DNA of 64,000 nt from AWTP1-13 sp963814055 (GTDB lineage: Bacteria; Pseudomonadota; Alphaproteobacteria; Rhizobiales; Hyphomicrobiaceae), in the NCBI GenBank assembly GCA_963814055.1, contig CAWFBJ010000020.1:1-64000 (forward strand), given 5' to 3'. A program made the translations under genes and the position numbers. How positions within the stretch are numbered: position 1 is the stretch's first letter; each line of letters opens with the position of its first letter. Under the pieces are notes generated by a model. The model was not told where the DNA came from. It did no database searches and saw only the letters and a program-made list of their open reading frames with translations. Shown in pieces: positions 8,777-17,658 of this stretch.

Positions 8777-8867
8777 CGCACGGCTGCACCACGGTGAGTT
8801 TTGCGCAGTACGTTGATGACGACGTGGCGTCACAGCGGTGCCATGTCCCTTGGTGAAAGGAAAAGCC

Positions 8868-9164
8868 ATGACGGCGTTTAATGTTGTGCGCTTCCGCGTA
8901 AAGCCGGGCCGCGAACAGGATTTCCTCGATGCCCACAAGAGAGTTGATGCCAGCTGGTCCGGCCTCGTGCATGTCAATATGATCAAGACCGGGGAGCGCG
9001 CGTTTTGCATCGTCGCTGAGTGGAGCGACATGGACGCGCTTGCCAAAGCGCGACCGAACATGATCGCGACCCTCGATTCTTTCCGTGACACGCTCGAGGA
9101 TCTTGGCGGCGGTCTCGGTGTAACCGACCCCGTATCAGGTTCGGTGGTCCTGGCGCTGAAATAA
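8868..9164 (+). CDS. Dimeric alpha-beta barrel (ABM-like) protein
   Basis: A 98-aa protein. The start NVVRFRVKPGREQDFLDAHK and the later FCIVAEWSDMDALAKARPNM follow the strand-helix pattern of antibiotic-biosynthesis-monooxygenase-like small barrels. GAAAGG lies 9 bases before the ATG. It lies 91 bp after the FAD oxidase on the same strand and probably shares its transcript. Its role could be a small oxygenase or a stress-related barrel; no catalytic residue can be assigned. Confidence 0.7.
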   Translation: MTAFNVVRFRVKPGREQDFLDAHKRVDASWSGLVHVNMIKTGERAFCIVAEWSDMDALAKARPNMIATLDSFRDTLEDLGGGLGVTDPVSGSVVLALK

Positions 9165-9272
9165 TTCGAAGCTGCGCCGCAAATCTCAATGAGTGGCTAA
9201 CGGCGAATGTGGGTCAAAACTCACCGATCCCTCGCGACAGGGAATCCCTCCAACTGTCGCCGTGCGGCCGCA

Positions 9273-9554
9273 TCAAACCACGACAGCGACCTTGTAGACG
9301 AGCAAGAGAACGAGAGTCGCGGCGCTGATGACAATCGATACCCGATAGAGGCCGGCGAAATAGAAGGTGAGCGTCAACGCAAGCGCGATGGCGGCGAACA
9401 GCGCACCAGCGACGAATGGAGTGACCTGTCCGATGACAAGGGCGTCCCCATGCAGGTATTGAAGTCGGAAATACTCACCGAGGGAACGAACGATCACGAG
9501 CAAGAGAATGCCAATGGAAATCTGAGCAATCCTCAGTTCCGATAGCCGGGTCAT
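9273..9554 (-). CDS. Small membrane protein, possibly a YrhK/DUF-type inner-membrane protein
   Basis: A 93-aa hydrophobic protein with three predicted membrane spans (IAQISIGILLLVIVRSL, VTPFVAGALFAAIALALTL, VSIVISAATLVLLLVYKVAV). Its start lies 3 bp after the MAPEG gene stop, so the two form an operon. No family was recognised with certainty. Confidence 0.6.
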   Translation of the reverse strand: MTRLSELRIAQISIGILLLVIVRSLGEYFRLQYLHGDALVIGQVTPFVAGALFAAIALALTLTFYFAGLYRVSIVISAATLVLLLVYKVAVVV

Positions 9555-9557
9555 GAA

Positions 9558-9947
9558 TCAGACCAGGGAGAGAAGGACGAAGACGATTCCGAGCGTGGCT
9601 ACGTTCCATACAAGCGAGCGGAACAGAAAAATCCCTGCGGCGTACAACGCGAGATAGGCGACACGAGCCCAGAAGTAGAGCTGAACACCCCACTCGGTCA
9701 TCCAACTGTGCCTGGCCGCAACATGCGCGGCAAGCACGGCGGCCGCGAACAAAGGAAATGTCTCGACGAAATTTTGCAGAGCTCGCTCTAGTCGGCCCGC
9801 CACTCCGGTCAACGCAGGCACGGCCTCGTCCCGTGAACTCGCCGTCCAGATATAGCCGCGTTGAAGGCTTGCGCCATGCGAAGCCAGCACAATTTGCACC
9901 AGCCCGAGGACGACGCTGAGTGCGAGCATTTTGAGTTCAAGTGTCAT
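9558..9947 (-). CDS. MAPEG family membrane protein
   Basis: A 129-aa four-helix membrane protein. It starts MTLELKMLALSVVLGLVQI and has the MAPEG signature order: a loop with the conserved arginine in RLERALQNFVETFPLFAAAV, then YFWARVAYLALYAAGIF. MAPEG proteins are membrane-associated eicosanoid/glutathione-metabolism relatives; bacterial members have glutathione transferase or unknown roles. Length and topology fit the family. The ATG at 9947 was chosen over upstream starts because it begins the family's conserved first helix. Confidence 0.85.
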   Translation of the reverse strand: MTLELKMLALSVVLGLVQIVLASHGASLQRGYIWTASSRDEAVPALTGVAGRLERALQNFVETFPLFAAAVLAAHVAARHSWMTEWGVQLYFWARVAYLALYAAGIFLFRSLVWNVATLGIVFVLLSLV

Positions 9948-10352
9948 TGGTGTCCTAATGGTGACCGCAAGCGACGTACACCATAGCATCGCCTGGAATT
10001 TGAGGGCGTAGACCACCAAAATTTGGCGCCGGACGGACAGACGCGACGCAACGGCGGCACCAACCACAGGAGCCTGCAACGGGTTACAAGCGGACGTCGA
10101 TGAGCTTTCTTCAGAATGTCTGAAAGCGGACATTCCAAAGCATCCGGGTCGATGTCCGCTTTGTGCCAGAACCTGACTTCCCACGGAGCCAGCCAAGTGG
10201 TGCGCGACGTTGTTAAGTTATGAACGCTTGCCTACGAGAATAACCTCGAGATTGCAGACAAGAACGAGCCTATTGTTCCACCAACCTTGCCGAGAACGCC
10301 CTGCAGATTGCTGTAGAGCTGCCGATTTGAGGGCTGCGCTGCACCACTGATA
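9948..10352. other. Intergenic region, no gene recognised
   Basis: About 400 bases with no recognisable product on either strand. Open frames here lack RBS sites and family motifs. It may hold decayed sequence, since the next gene is missing its 5' part. Confidence 0.4.
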
Positions 10353-10718
10353 TTGATTCTCGCCGGCGTGCCTGGGCTTGTCGATTCATTTGCGCGTTTT
10401 GCACTGCAGGGGCTGGGCACCCCCGCGCCGATCGCGCCGACCCGGAATCTCGTAGTGACAGGTCGCTACCGATACGTGCGTAATCCGATCTACGTGGCGG
10501 TCGTCGCCATCGTTCTGGGTCAAGCGGTGTTGTTAGGTGATTGGCGTCTCATCGTCTACGGCGCGCTGTTCTGGCTCGCCTTCCACTTATTCGTCGTGGC
10601 GTACGAAGAGCCCACGCTTGAGCAAACGTTTGGAGGAGAGTACGAGGCTTTCCGTGCCAACGTCCCGCGCTGGATCCCGCGCATGACTCCGTGGCGTCCA
10701 TCCAGAATGAAGGAATGA
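10353..10718 (+). pseudogene. Isoprenylcysteine methyltransferase-like (ICMT/PEMT) protein, 5'-truncated
   Basis: About 121 codons encode the C-terminal half of an ICMT/phospholipid-methyltransferase-type membrane protein. The conserved stretch GRYRYVRNPIYVAVVAIVLG binds S-adenosylmethionine, and YEEPTLEQTFGGEYEAF completes the site. Intact relatives carry a further two or three membrane helices at the N terminus. Here stops lie just upstream of 10353 and the only start is a TTG without RBS, so the first third is missing. The catalytic part is intact. Confidence 0.7.
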
Positions 10719-11184
10719 AGGTGGCATCAAAGGGAAGCAGTGTCGAGGATGTCTGGAATTGGCACATAGCGACGCTCTTCCTGCTTAGCTCACTTCCGCT
10801 TCCGACCAAGGGGGACATACTTCTCAACGCTGCTCGTGGACGTGCCGCTTCCCTACCGCGCAGCGGTTTAGTGCAATATCTGTTTCGCGACAATGATCCG
10901 ACGGCGGAGCAGATTGACGTGAGTAGCCCGGCGGCAACGCGCTGGCGCAGGGCCTTTGCTCGTGTCGTGCGACTTCACTAAAACGAACGAACTAAGTGCG
11001 CGGAAACGACTTGCCTCGCGGATCGGCAGAGGCAGGTCGTAGACCGTTAGCCACCGCTATCAGCGATGCCTTCGGCATTCTGCTATTGGGATAACGCAGA
11101 CGAGCGGACGTTGTGAGAACGTTTGCTTATGACCTGCAATACAACTTTCGTGCATTGAATTCCCAAGTGCGTCGAAGGACGCCT
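10719..11184. other. Intergenic region, no gene recognised
   Basis: A 97-codon open frame at 10691-10981 overlaps the end of the ICMT-like gene but has no RBS or recognisable motif. Nothing else was seen. Confidence 0.4.
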
Positions 11185-11511
11185 TTACAAGCCGACCGTC
11201 AGGAAATTGCCGATGGCCGGGATGGTTAGAAGGCCCGCGCCTGAAAGCCAGATCCATAACGAAACCTCCGTCGAATCGTCCTTGGCGCCAATGAAGCGTT
11301 CGTAGATCGCAGCTGGGATGCCGCCAAGGATGATGGTCGCGGTTGAGACCATTATAGATGCAAACATCAAAGTCAGCGGCACACTGCCGAACAGCAGCGC
11401 GGGCGCGAGGATTTGAAGATGAATTAGAGCGAAAAGCAAAAAGAGCTGATTGAAGATCCCATTGACCATCCCGAAGAAGGCGATGCCGACATAGTAGAGG
11501 TTTCGGTCCAT
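11185..11511 (-). CDS. Small integral membrane protein
   Basis: A 108-aa protein with three hydrophobic segments (YYVGIAFFGMVNGIFNQLFL, LMFASIMVSTATIILGGIP, SLWIWLSGAGLLTIPAIGNF) and a polar loop with YERFIGAKDDSTE. It starts 8 bp after the stop of the YggT-like gene at 11520-11831, so the two form an operon. No family was recognised. Confidence 0.6.
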   Translation of the reverse strand: MDRNLYYVGIAFFGMVNGIFNQLFLLFALIHLQILAPALLFGSVPLTLMFASIMVSTATIILGGIPAAIYERFIGAKDDSTEVSLWIWLSGAGLLTIPAIGNFLTVGL

Positions 11512-11519
11512 CTTGCACC

Positions 11520-11831
11520 CTATCCGCTGATGCGCGGAATCGCTCCGAAGTACAGGAATACATTGAGCAGGAGGACACGCAGCCAAAACAGCCACACCAC
11601 GCCGAACAGCCAGATAACGACTGGTGCGGCTGCCTTCGGCGTTACAAGCGCAACTACGGCGACGACCGGATCGGTAATGCGGCAGAAGAAGCGCCAGATG
11701 TAATTCGATGTATCGGGCTGCACAATCAGGCCCAGCAGCGCGCGACCGAGCAGCGTATACATCAGCGCCGCGAGAACGAAATTTGGTAGATGGTAGTACC
11801 AAAGAGATATTATTGGATATGTCGGACCCAC
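11520..11831 (-). CDS. YggT-like membrane protein
   Basis: A 103-aa protein with two hydrophobic parts. The order GRALLGLIVQPDTSNYIWRF, CRITDPVVAVVALVTP and a final long helix (VVIWLFGVVWLFWLRVLLL) follows the pattern of YggT-family repeats (PxxxIxRFLxxxTDPxLxPxR). The match is by pattern only. It is the first gene of a two-gene operon. Confidence 0.55.
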   Translation of the reverse strand: MGPTYPIISLWYYHLPNFVLAALMYTLLGRALLGLIVQPDTSNYIWRFFCRITDPVVAVVALVTPKAAAPVVIWLFGVVWLFWLRVLLLNVFLYFGAIPRISG

Positions 11832-11903
11832 GAAGCAGAACTCCAGCTAGACGACCTCGCCTAGCCTTCTAGGGCAACGGCGTTGACTGGTCCGCAAGAA
11901 GAA

Positions 11904-11925
11904 GCGGGGTCCCGAAGGACCCCGC
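11904..11925 (-). terminator. Rho-independent terminator after the symporter gene
   Basis: On the minus strand GCGGGGTCC - TTCG - GGACCCCGC forms a 9-bp stem with a stable UUCG loop, followed by TTCTTCTT. It starts 27 bp past the symporter stop. Confidence 0.8.
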
Positions 11926-11951
11926 CATTGTTTAATCCAGGCAATTGCTCG

Positions 11952-13929
11952 TTAGGTCGTTTTCTCCACAAGCACCGTGTTGCCACGAGGCTTACGAATC
12001 TCGTCGACGTAGGCTTGCATCTCGGCCGATGGCGCTTTCGTCATAAGGCTCACGACGTAGATCACTAGGAAGCCGAGGGGCATACCCAACAATCCGCAGT
12101 TGATGTTGTTGAGGCCGAACCAACCGACCTTGTTGGCCAGAGGGTGAGCGAGCGTCGGCCAGTGCTCCATGGCATTCGGCAGCGCCATGGCTTTAGCAAT
12201 GTCGACGATCGGCGCGCCTGTGACAGGGTTATACAGTGACGTCATTCCGAAATACGCCACGCCTGCCCCCGGGAAATACCTCGTCACGACAAGGTAGAAT
12301 AGGCACAACCCGAAGCCGGCGATGATGCCGCAGACGGCGCCCGCCGACGTCGCCCGCTTCCACCAGATGCCCATCACTAGGGCTGGGAAGTTGCCGGCCA
12401 TGGCCAATGAGAACGCCCATCCGACCATCGCCAGGATGTCCGACGGTCTGGTCGCAGCCGTCGCGGCCGCCGCTACGGCAACGAAGAACAAGAGAACCCG
12501 CGCGACCGTCAACCGGCGAATTGCTGGGGCGTTCGGATCGAGCATTTTGTAGTAAATGTCGTGGCTGAGAGCATTGGCAATGGCGAGCAGTAGCCCGTCG
12601 GCGGTGGAGAGCGCGGCTGCGAGACCGCCGGCAGCCACCAAGCCCGAGATCACATACGGAAGGCCCGCGATCTCCGGCGTGGAGAGCACGATCACGTCCG
12701 TATTGATCACAAAGTCCTGCAGCCGAACGACACCGGGATGGCCAGCGATCGCTTTGCAAGCTGCAGCGACGGCATCGAGACTGGCGGCGTTTTTACCGCA
12801 AATCTGGATAAGGCCTAGTTCGCCCCAGGTGAACAGCCAGGGTCGGAGCTGAGTCAGGTCTCGCCCAATAATGTTCGTGTAGACCTCCAGCTTCGAGAAC
12901 GCCGCGTAGGCCGGCGCCGAGAAATAGAGCAGGAAGATGAACAGCAGCGACCACGCCACAGATTGGCGTGCTTCACGCACGCTGGGGGTGGTGAAATAAC
13001 GCATCAGGATGTGCGGTAGCGATGCCGTGCCGACCATCATACAGAAGATAATTCCGAAGAAGTTGAGCGGGCTGTAGTTAATGAAAGGCTCGATGTGCGG
13101 CTTGAGCGACGCCGCGGTAGCGAGTCCAGTCCGCAACATCTCTTGCTCGCGCGCCGTTATGTCAGCAATGGCCAGCCCATAGGTTAGTTCCGGGATCGGA
13201 ATGCCATATTTCTTGGTCGACAGAATCACGATGGGCGTGAGGTAGGCGACAATTAGCACGATGTACTGCGCGATCTGCGTCCACGTCACCGCCCGCATGC
13301 CGCCGAGCATCGCGCACAAAAGAATGCCGACGAGGCCGGCGAAGACCGCATACTCGAACTGCATCCCAAGAAACCGGGAGGCGATGAGGCCGGTGCCGTA
13401 AATCTGCGCAGTCACATAGGTGAAGGAGCAGCAAACGAGCACCACCACGGCGAGGAAGCGCGTGAAGTTGCCGCCGAACCGAAACGCCATGAAGTCGGGC
13501 ACGGTATAGGCGCCAAATTTGCGCAGGTACGGCCCGACCAGGATCGACACAAGCACAAAGCCGCCCGTCCAGCCGAGCACCCACGCAATGCCGTCGTAGC
13601 CGAGCAGGAACAGTGTGCCGGCCATGCCGACGAACGAGGCAGCCGACATCCAGTCGGCGCCCGTAGCCATGCCGTTATAGAAGGCAGGGACACGCCGGCC
13701 GGCAACATAGTACTCGGAAACCTCCGCCGTGCGCGTTGCCACGCCGATGATGGCGTAGACTGCCAGCGTGAAGAACACGAATAGATACCCGAGAACCACG
13801 TTCGGCACTCCGGCCTGCTCGAGAAGCGCAATCAAAACAATGAAGGCGAGGAAGCCCCCGGTATAGAGGCCGTACAGGCGGCCAAGAATTCCTCATGAAA
13901 TCCGAGCGCTCAGCTGCTTGGGTAGCCAT
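11952..13929 (-). CDS. Sodium:solute symporter, large subunit (VC_2705/ActP-like), frameshifted near its start
   Basis: This is a membrane carrier of the sodium:solute symporter family, about 658 aa with at least 12 helices. The main frame runs from MIALLEQAGVPNVVLGYLFV at 13835 to the stop at 11952. It includes YVAGRRVPAFYNGMATGADW and GGMRAVTWTQIAQYIVLIVA, both typical of the acetate/pyruvate-type branch. The true N terminus (MATQAAERSDFMRN) starts at ATG 13929 with a strong GGAGGAAAAAT upstream and is one frame off; one extra T near 13893 explains it (1978 bases equal 659 codons plus one). It follows the DUF4212 gene by 13 bp, the known pairing for this subfamily. The substrate is probably a short carboxylate. 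Confidence 0.92.
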
Positions 13930-13942
13930 AATTTTTCCTCCG

Positions 13943-14206
13943 TCAATCGTCTTCGGCGACGCCGTGTTCGCGGTCGATTTTGTCTTGCTGTCTCGCGAAG
14001 GCGAACAGCATTACCACGAACACGATCAGCGACCCCTGCGCAGCCATGTAGAACCCGAGCGGGAAGCCCAAATACGGAATAGTGATGGTGTTGAGCTGCT
14101 TGACGAAAAAGTGGATGACGTAGCCGAAAAAGAACCACACAGCCAGATGCGCGAACATCAGGTTCCGTGTCCTCATCCAGTGAACTTCATCGTTGGATTT
14201 TTGCAT
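13943..14206 (-). CDS. DUF4212 protein, sodium:solute symporter small subunit
   Basis: An 87-aa two-helix membrane protein that starts MQKSNDEVHWMRTRNLMF. Its spans are LAVWFFFGYVIHFFV and LGFPLGFYMAAQGSLIVFVV, then FARQQDKIDREHGV, which is the DUF4212 pattern. GGGAGG precedes the ATG at 14206. This family is encoded just upstream of VC_2705-type symporters, as here, and is thought to be a small subunit of the carrier. Confidence 0.9.
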   Translation of the reverse strand: MQKSNDEVHWMRTRNLMFAHLAVWFFFGYVIHFFVKQLNTITIPYLGFPLGFYMAAQGSLIVFVVMLFAFARQQDKIDREHGVAEDD

Positions 14207-14231
14207 GGGCCTCGTTGCCTCCCAGCAATGG

Positions 14232-14261
14232 TTGCGCATTGATTGCGCATTGATTGCGCAA
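14232..14261. repeat. Three tandem copies of an 11-bp TTGCGCATTGA unit
   Basis: Three near-perfect units lie 26 bp before the DUF4212 start. The spacing of 11 bases is about one helical turn, so a regulator array or a leader structure for the symporter operon is possible. Confidence 0.6.
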
Positions 14262-14448
14262 TTAATCCAGGAGGGGCCGATGATCGGCCGTGACGGCACC
14301 TCCCTTGCCGCTGAACCCGTTCGGTCTTAAAGCCGAACTCGGTAACCTTCTAAAGGCTGAATTAGAGTACCAAGGCTAGCATTGGACGCAGGAACGCTCT
14401 GCTTATACTTTCGTCCAAGAAGCACTGATAACGAGTTACAACACCAGC

Positions 14449-15066
14449 ATGAACCTACTCCACAGACTGTTGGGACGCCGGCCGCCTGTCAGGGATCTAC
14501 GCGGACTAGCCGATTTCGTTGACATGCAGTCGGCATTCCTGGTGCAGAAGGGCATCTACGAATACTCACGTGCGCGAGCAGGACATTATTCAAAAGTGCT
14601 GTTCGGTGAATCGGAATTCCGGCACGCCGTCGAGAACTCGCGCTGGCGTGCTTATCCGTTGGGTCTCGCCATGGTCGGGGAAGTTGTTGCTGGTGTCGTC
14701 GGCCAGCACACCGAGCAAAAACGGGAGATCATTCTGGGCGCAGTTGCAGCGCTCGTGCTCTCGGTGTTTGACCGTTATCCAGTACCGGCCGTGCTCGATG
14801 ACGATACTTGGCACGAGGCGCGCGTCGATCTAGCAAAGCTACTCGACCTAATTGGCTTGCATAAACCCAAAAGGGCTATGGATATTCCCGAACCTTTCGC
14901 GAAGAGGTATTTTGCCCTCATGCCGATCCACGAGAAGCTTCGGGGCCAGGATTATCCCACCCTCAAGAACTATTTAAGGATTTCGCTGTGCAACATTTAC
15001 GATGAGCTGACGAAACGCATCGACACGCAAGTCGTCACGGATCAATTGCTAACTCGCCGCCATTGA
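14449..15066 (+). CDS. Conserved hypothetical protein
   Basis: A 205-aa mostly helical soluble protein. It begins MNLLHRLLGRRPPVRDLRGL, has a central segment GLAMVGEVVAGVVGQ and acidic motif DDDTWHEARVDLAKLL, and ends in a basic-rich tail. No membrane segment or known catalytic motif was found. Codon use and the lack of internal stops support a real gene. It is divergent from the symporter operon and followed closely by the HTH gene at 15112. Confidence 0.7.
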   Translation: MNLLHRLLGRRPPVRDLRGLADFVDMQSAFLVQKGIYEYSRARAGHYSKVLFGESEFRHAVENSRWRAYPLGLAMVGEVVAGVVGQHTEQKREIILGAVAALVLSVFDRYPVPAVLDDDTWHEARVDLAKLLDLIGLHKPKRAMDIPEPFAKRYFALMPIHEKLRGQDYPTLKNYLRISLCNIYDELTKRIDTQVVTDQLLTRRH

Positions 15067-15111
15067 TTTGAAGCCTCCCGCTATGTGTTTTGTATTGGTG
15101 CAAACGCGGCG

Positions 15112-15624
15112 ATGAACAAGGGCGGCAAACCGCAGCACGAACGAAACCGCTTTATCATCAGCCTTCACAAAACGGGCATGAGACCGTCTGACATCGCGGC
15201 GCAATTCAAAATTAGCGTCGGTCGCGTGTACAACATTGTTGAAAGAGGTGCTGCTCTTGAGCAGCGTCGAGTAAATCTAAAGAAGAAGTATGGCAAACGC
15301 CCTGATCTTAACGCACTCGCTGATCGCACTCCAGTCGACGTTCTTATTCTTTTTGATGGAGATATCCCCGGCTGGGCCGAGCGCGTAACCCAACTTCGAC
15401 GCGCATCCATTCCTATAACAACACTCGGCGACTTACGCACTGTGCCCGACGCCCAGTTGCTCAGAGAACCGAAAATTGGAACACGTCTGCTAGCTCAACT
15501 GCGGTTATTCTGCCCTTTTCGCAGCGATTGCCCCGGTAAAAAGCCAAACACACGATCTAAGCATAAAACGCATCGTTTGTTGAAAGATTCCGAGGCGCTA
15601 AACTGCTCAAGGGTGAGCGCTTGA
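15112..15624 (+). CDS. Helix-turn-helix protein with an RpoA-CTD-like helical domain
   Basis: A 170-aa basic protein. Residues about 10-50 hold a homeodomain-like HTH (RFIISLHKTGMRPSDIAAQF, then ISVGRVYNIVERG) as in resolvases and sigma-70 region 4. Residues about 85-135 (ASIPITTLGDLRTVPDAQLL, then EPKIGTRLLAQLR) follow the helix-hairpin-helix pattern of the RNA polymerase alpha-subunit C-terminal domain. The last 30 residues are basic and disordered. The start at ATG 15112 gives the shortest unstructured N terminus; the frame opens at 15085. The combination suggests a DNA-binding regulator that may imitate the alpha CTD. Function is inferred only. Confidence 0.75.
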   Translation: MNKGGKPQHERNRFIISLHKTGMRPSDIAAQFKISVGRVYNIVERGAALEQRRVNLKKKYGKRPDLNALADRTPVDVLILFDGDIPGWAERVTQLRRASIPITTLGDLRTVPDAQLLREPKIGTRLLAQLRLFCPFRSDCPGKKPNTRSKHKTHRLLKDSEALNCSRVSA

Positions 15625-15826
15625 TGTAACGCTTCTTCAACGGGTCATCTCTTCCCGTACCCACCAAGAAGAGCAAGATGAGCGCACCGAGCAAAGCAGC
15701 AACGATATTGCCGCCCGTCGACGCGGTGTATAGGCCGAGCGTTGGTGCCAGAATACCGGCTATGCCGGCGCCGAGAATGCCAATGACAATGTTGCCAATG
15801 AGACCGAAACCATAGCCTTTGACCAA
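15557..15826 (-). pseudogene. GlsB/YeaQ/YmgE-family membrane protein, N-terminally damaged
   Basis: About 89 codons encode the family core: LVKGYGFGLIGNIVIGILGA, then GNIVAALLGALILLFLVG. The residues AGWLAGLL that normally precede it are present just upstream in the same frame (to about 15850), but the first helix (WIIxGLIAG) is absent and no start codon fits. The basic tail after DDPLKKRYIKR is longer than usual and overlaps the end of the convergent HTH gene. Upstream lies another small exported protein whose frame runs into this one, so a deletion probably fused the two. Confidence 0.6.
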
Positions 15827-16047
15827 TAACCCTGCGAGCCAACCAGCGCTCCCTTCTTGCCTGTCCCCCTGGCCGCCTTGGGTCGTCCAGACATAACTTT
15901 GGTTGCACCTGGCTTCTTCATTACTCGCCCTATGTTCTCGTAGCCAAGGGTGAGCGCTTCTGTGGCCTCGGCCGAGCGGCTTGCGGGTGCGAGCATGCCC
16001 GCGATCGTCAGTGTCGCGGCAGCGCCGATGCTGAACAATCGGATCAT
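15760..16047 (-). CDS. Small exported protein, C terminus probably displaced
   Basis: A 95-codon frame starting MIRLFSIGAAATLTIAGMLA, a clear signal peptide (cleavage near RSAEA), with AAGGAAG about 8 bases before the ATG. The mature part (EALTLGYENIGRVMKKPGAT, then a lysine-rich stretch) is short. From about 15870 the frame crosses the GlsB-like core in the wrong frame, so the natural C terminus is not known. No family was recognised. Confidence 0.45.
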   Translation of the reverse strand: MIRLFSIGAAATLTIAGMLAPASRSAEATEALTLGYENIGRVMKKPGATKVMSGRPKAARGTGKKGALVGSQGYWSKAMVSVSLATLSLAFSAPA

Positions 16048-16195
16048 GAGCGTCTTCCTTGCTCTCGCACGGTCGTCACGGTGAGTTCCCTATGCGTTCG
16101 GTTCCGGGTCCGTCGCGACGGACGGCGGAACGGCGCTTCACCTGGCCCGCAGTCGACGCGGCCTCGCCCCTTTTGCAGGCAGATGCGGAGGCGGT

Positions 16196-16453
16196 TCACG
16201 GAGAACGATTTTGGCTTGACCACGCCGCCTCCACCTCCCGGGTTTTTGAAGCACCGGCTCCTAAAGGTAAACGGTGAGGGAGCGCCGCCGGAGGCACAGC
16301 CGCCGGACCTGCAATGGTAACCCCGAGGGCAGTTGTCGTGCGACCCCGGATTAACTTACAGGCTGCCGCCTGGGCGGGCGCAATCGGACCGGCAAAATCG
16401 AGCACCAAGATGGAGACGGCAAGGGCCAAGGTCGAAAGTATCGTGCGCTTCAT
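16196..16453 (-). CDS. Small exported protein
   Basis: An 85-aa protein with a textbook signal peptide (MKRTILSTLALAVSILVLDF, cleavage near AQA-A) and a near-perfect RBS (GAGGAGGAAGCA) directly before the ATG at 16453. The mature part begins ACKLIRGRTTTALG and is rich in Ala and Pro. The C-terminal third looks random and may be frameshifted. It is one of three same-strand small exported genes in a row (15760, 16196, 16618). Confidence 0.6.
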   Translation of the reverse strand: MKRTILSTLALAVSILVLDFAGPIAPAQAAACKLIRGRTTTALGVTIAGPAAVPPAALPHRLPLGAGASKTREVEAAWSSQNRSP

Positions 16454-16552
16454 TGCTTCCTCCTCTTCGCTTGCTGCCCGGCACCTGCGGGTGGCAGTTC
16501 GGAATGAATGCGGCCGGCGTGTTCAGCGGTCTGCCGCTCATGCCGCCGAGCA

Positions 16553-16590
16553 AAGGCCCCGGCCGAATGGCTCGGCCGGGCTCGCTTCTT
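16553..16590 (-). terminator. GC-rich hairpin after the 16618-16827 gene
   Basis: On the minus strand CCCGGCCGA pairs with TCGGCCGGG around a 5-base loop, 30 bp past the gene stop. The following T-run is weak, so it may be a terminator or only a stabilising stem. Confidence 0.45.
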
Positions 16591-16617
16591 GTGTGCGTGC
16601 CGCATCGAACCGCGCGT

Positions 16618-16827
16618 CTAGCGCTTGAGGGCGCGTTTGGGCGGGGCCAGCTGGCCCTTTTCCTTGGCCTTCATGAATCCGGGCTGGCACCCGTGGATTC
16701 CCATCACCCAGTTCTTTGGGCAGCTCTTACCGGCGCGTGCCTCCGCAGACTTGGCAAGGACAGCAAGCCCAACGACGGCAACGACTGCAGCCATCAGTCC
16801 GGTTGTCGTTTTGAGTCCGGTTTTCAT
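16618..16827 (-). CDS. Small exported cysteine-containing protein
   Basis: A 69-aa protein with a strong RBS (AAAGGAGG) 7 bases before ATG 16827 and a signal peptide (MKTGLKTTTGLMAAVVAVVG, cleavage near AEA-R). The mature part is about 40 residues with two cysteines (KSCPKNWVMGIHGCQPGF), probably a disulphide in the periplasm, and a basic tail. No family was recognised. Confidence 0.65.
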   Translation of the reverse strand: MKTGLKTTTGLMAAVVAVVGLAVLAKSAEARAGKSCPKNWVMGIHGCQPGFMKAKEKGQLAPPKRALKR

Positions 16828-17658
16828 TACGATCCTCCTTTGCCTAGGTTGGAGTTCCGGCGTCTCCACTCATTGGTCGCGGTTGCAACAGAGAAGGTTC
16901 AAAGATGCTCGCGATCAGCAGCGCCGCAACGCTCCAAAGAGTTGTGCCAAGTACCGAAAGCCTCCCGCTGAGTGAGCGTCCGCGAGGCATCCGGCTTTGA
17001 CGGGCCGGCCGGGGCGGCGGTCTCCGGGGGGGAGGGCCACGAAGACATATGCGGGCGGCGGCGCGAGACATCGTGGTGCATGCAGGGTTCATGGCGACGA
17101 CAGTGTTATGGATCACTGTCAACCTAGCCTGTCCGGCGACCGCGTCTTGACAGGACCGACAAGGATTGTCCTGAAGCGACAAACCGTGCTCGACCCTTCG
17201 GGACCAGGCGGGTAGTTTTGCACCGGGTTGGGCCGCTTACCGGGGAGCGCCCATGGACACGCCCCTAGATCTCAGGCCGATCCGGTTCGCATCCGACGAT
17301 CTCCCCGTGCGAGATCGCCTTCCGGCGTAGCGCGACTTATGCGGCCCCGCGTCAACGGCGCAGACCTCGTATCCTATTTCAACCGCCGCTTCCGCCAGCG
17401 CTACGGCGTGAGTCTCTTCGGACGTACCGGGCAGCCGCGCCGTCCAAGGCGTGAACCAATCCAAGGCATGCGTCTTCGGGTGGTAGCGTTGCGGGCGCCC
17501 GTGGCCCGCCGTGGCGCCGAAAGTTCACCTGAATAATCATCGGCATGGCATTCTTTCATCGCGCAAAGAGGTCGCCCTGACGCCAAGCGGCGTCGGCCTT
17601 GGCCCAGGCTTTCGTGCGGGCTTCGCGGTCAAGCCACGCCGTGAAATAGGCAACCACC
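16828..17658. other. Long intergenic region without a supported gene
   Basis: Open frames exist on both strands but none has an RBS, signal peptide or family motif. A minus-strand stretch near 17575-17640 reads YFTAWLDREARTKAWAKADA and may be the 3' remnant of a gene. The sequence is GC-rich and looks decayed. Confidence 0.4.

Noticed and set aside
10691..10981. Possible 96-aa protein after the ICMT-like fragment
   Set aside because: It overlaps the previous gene, has no RBS and looks random after the first 20 residues.
16844..17182. Minus-strand frame with a hydrophobic C-terminal run
   Set aside because: The hydrophobic part is short, most of the frame is Arg/Pro-rich, and there is no start signal.
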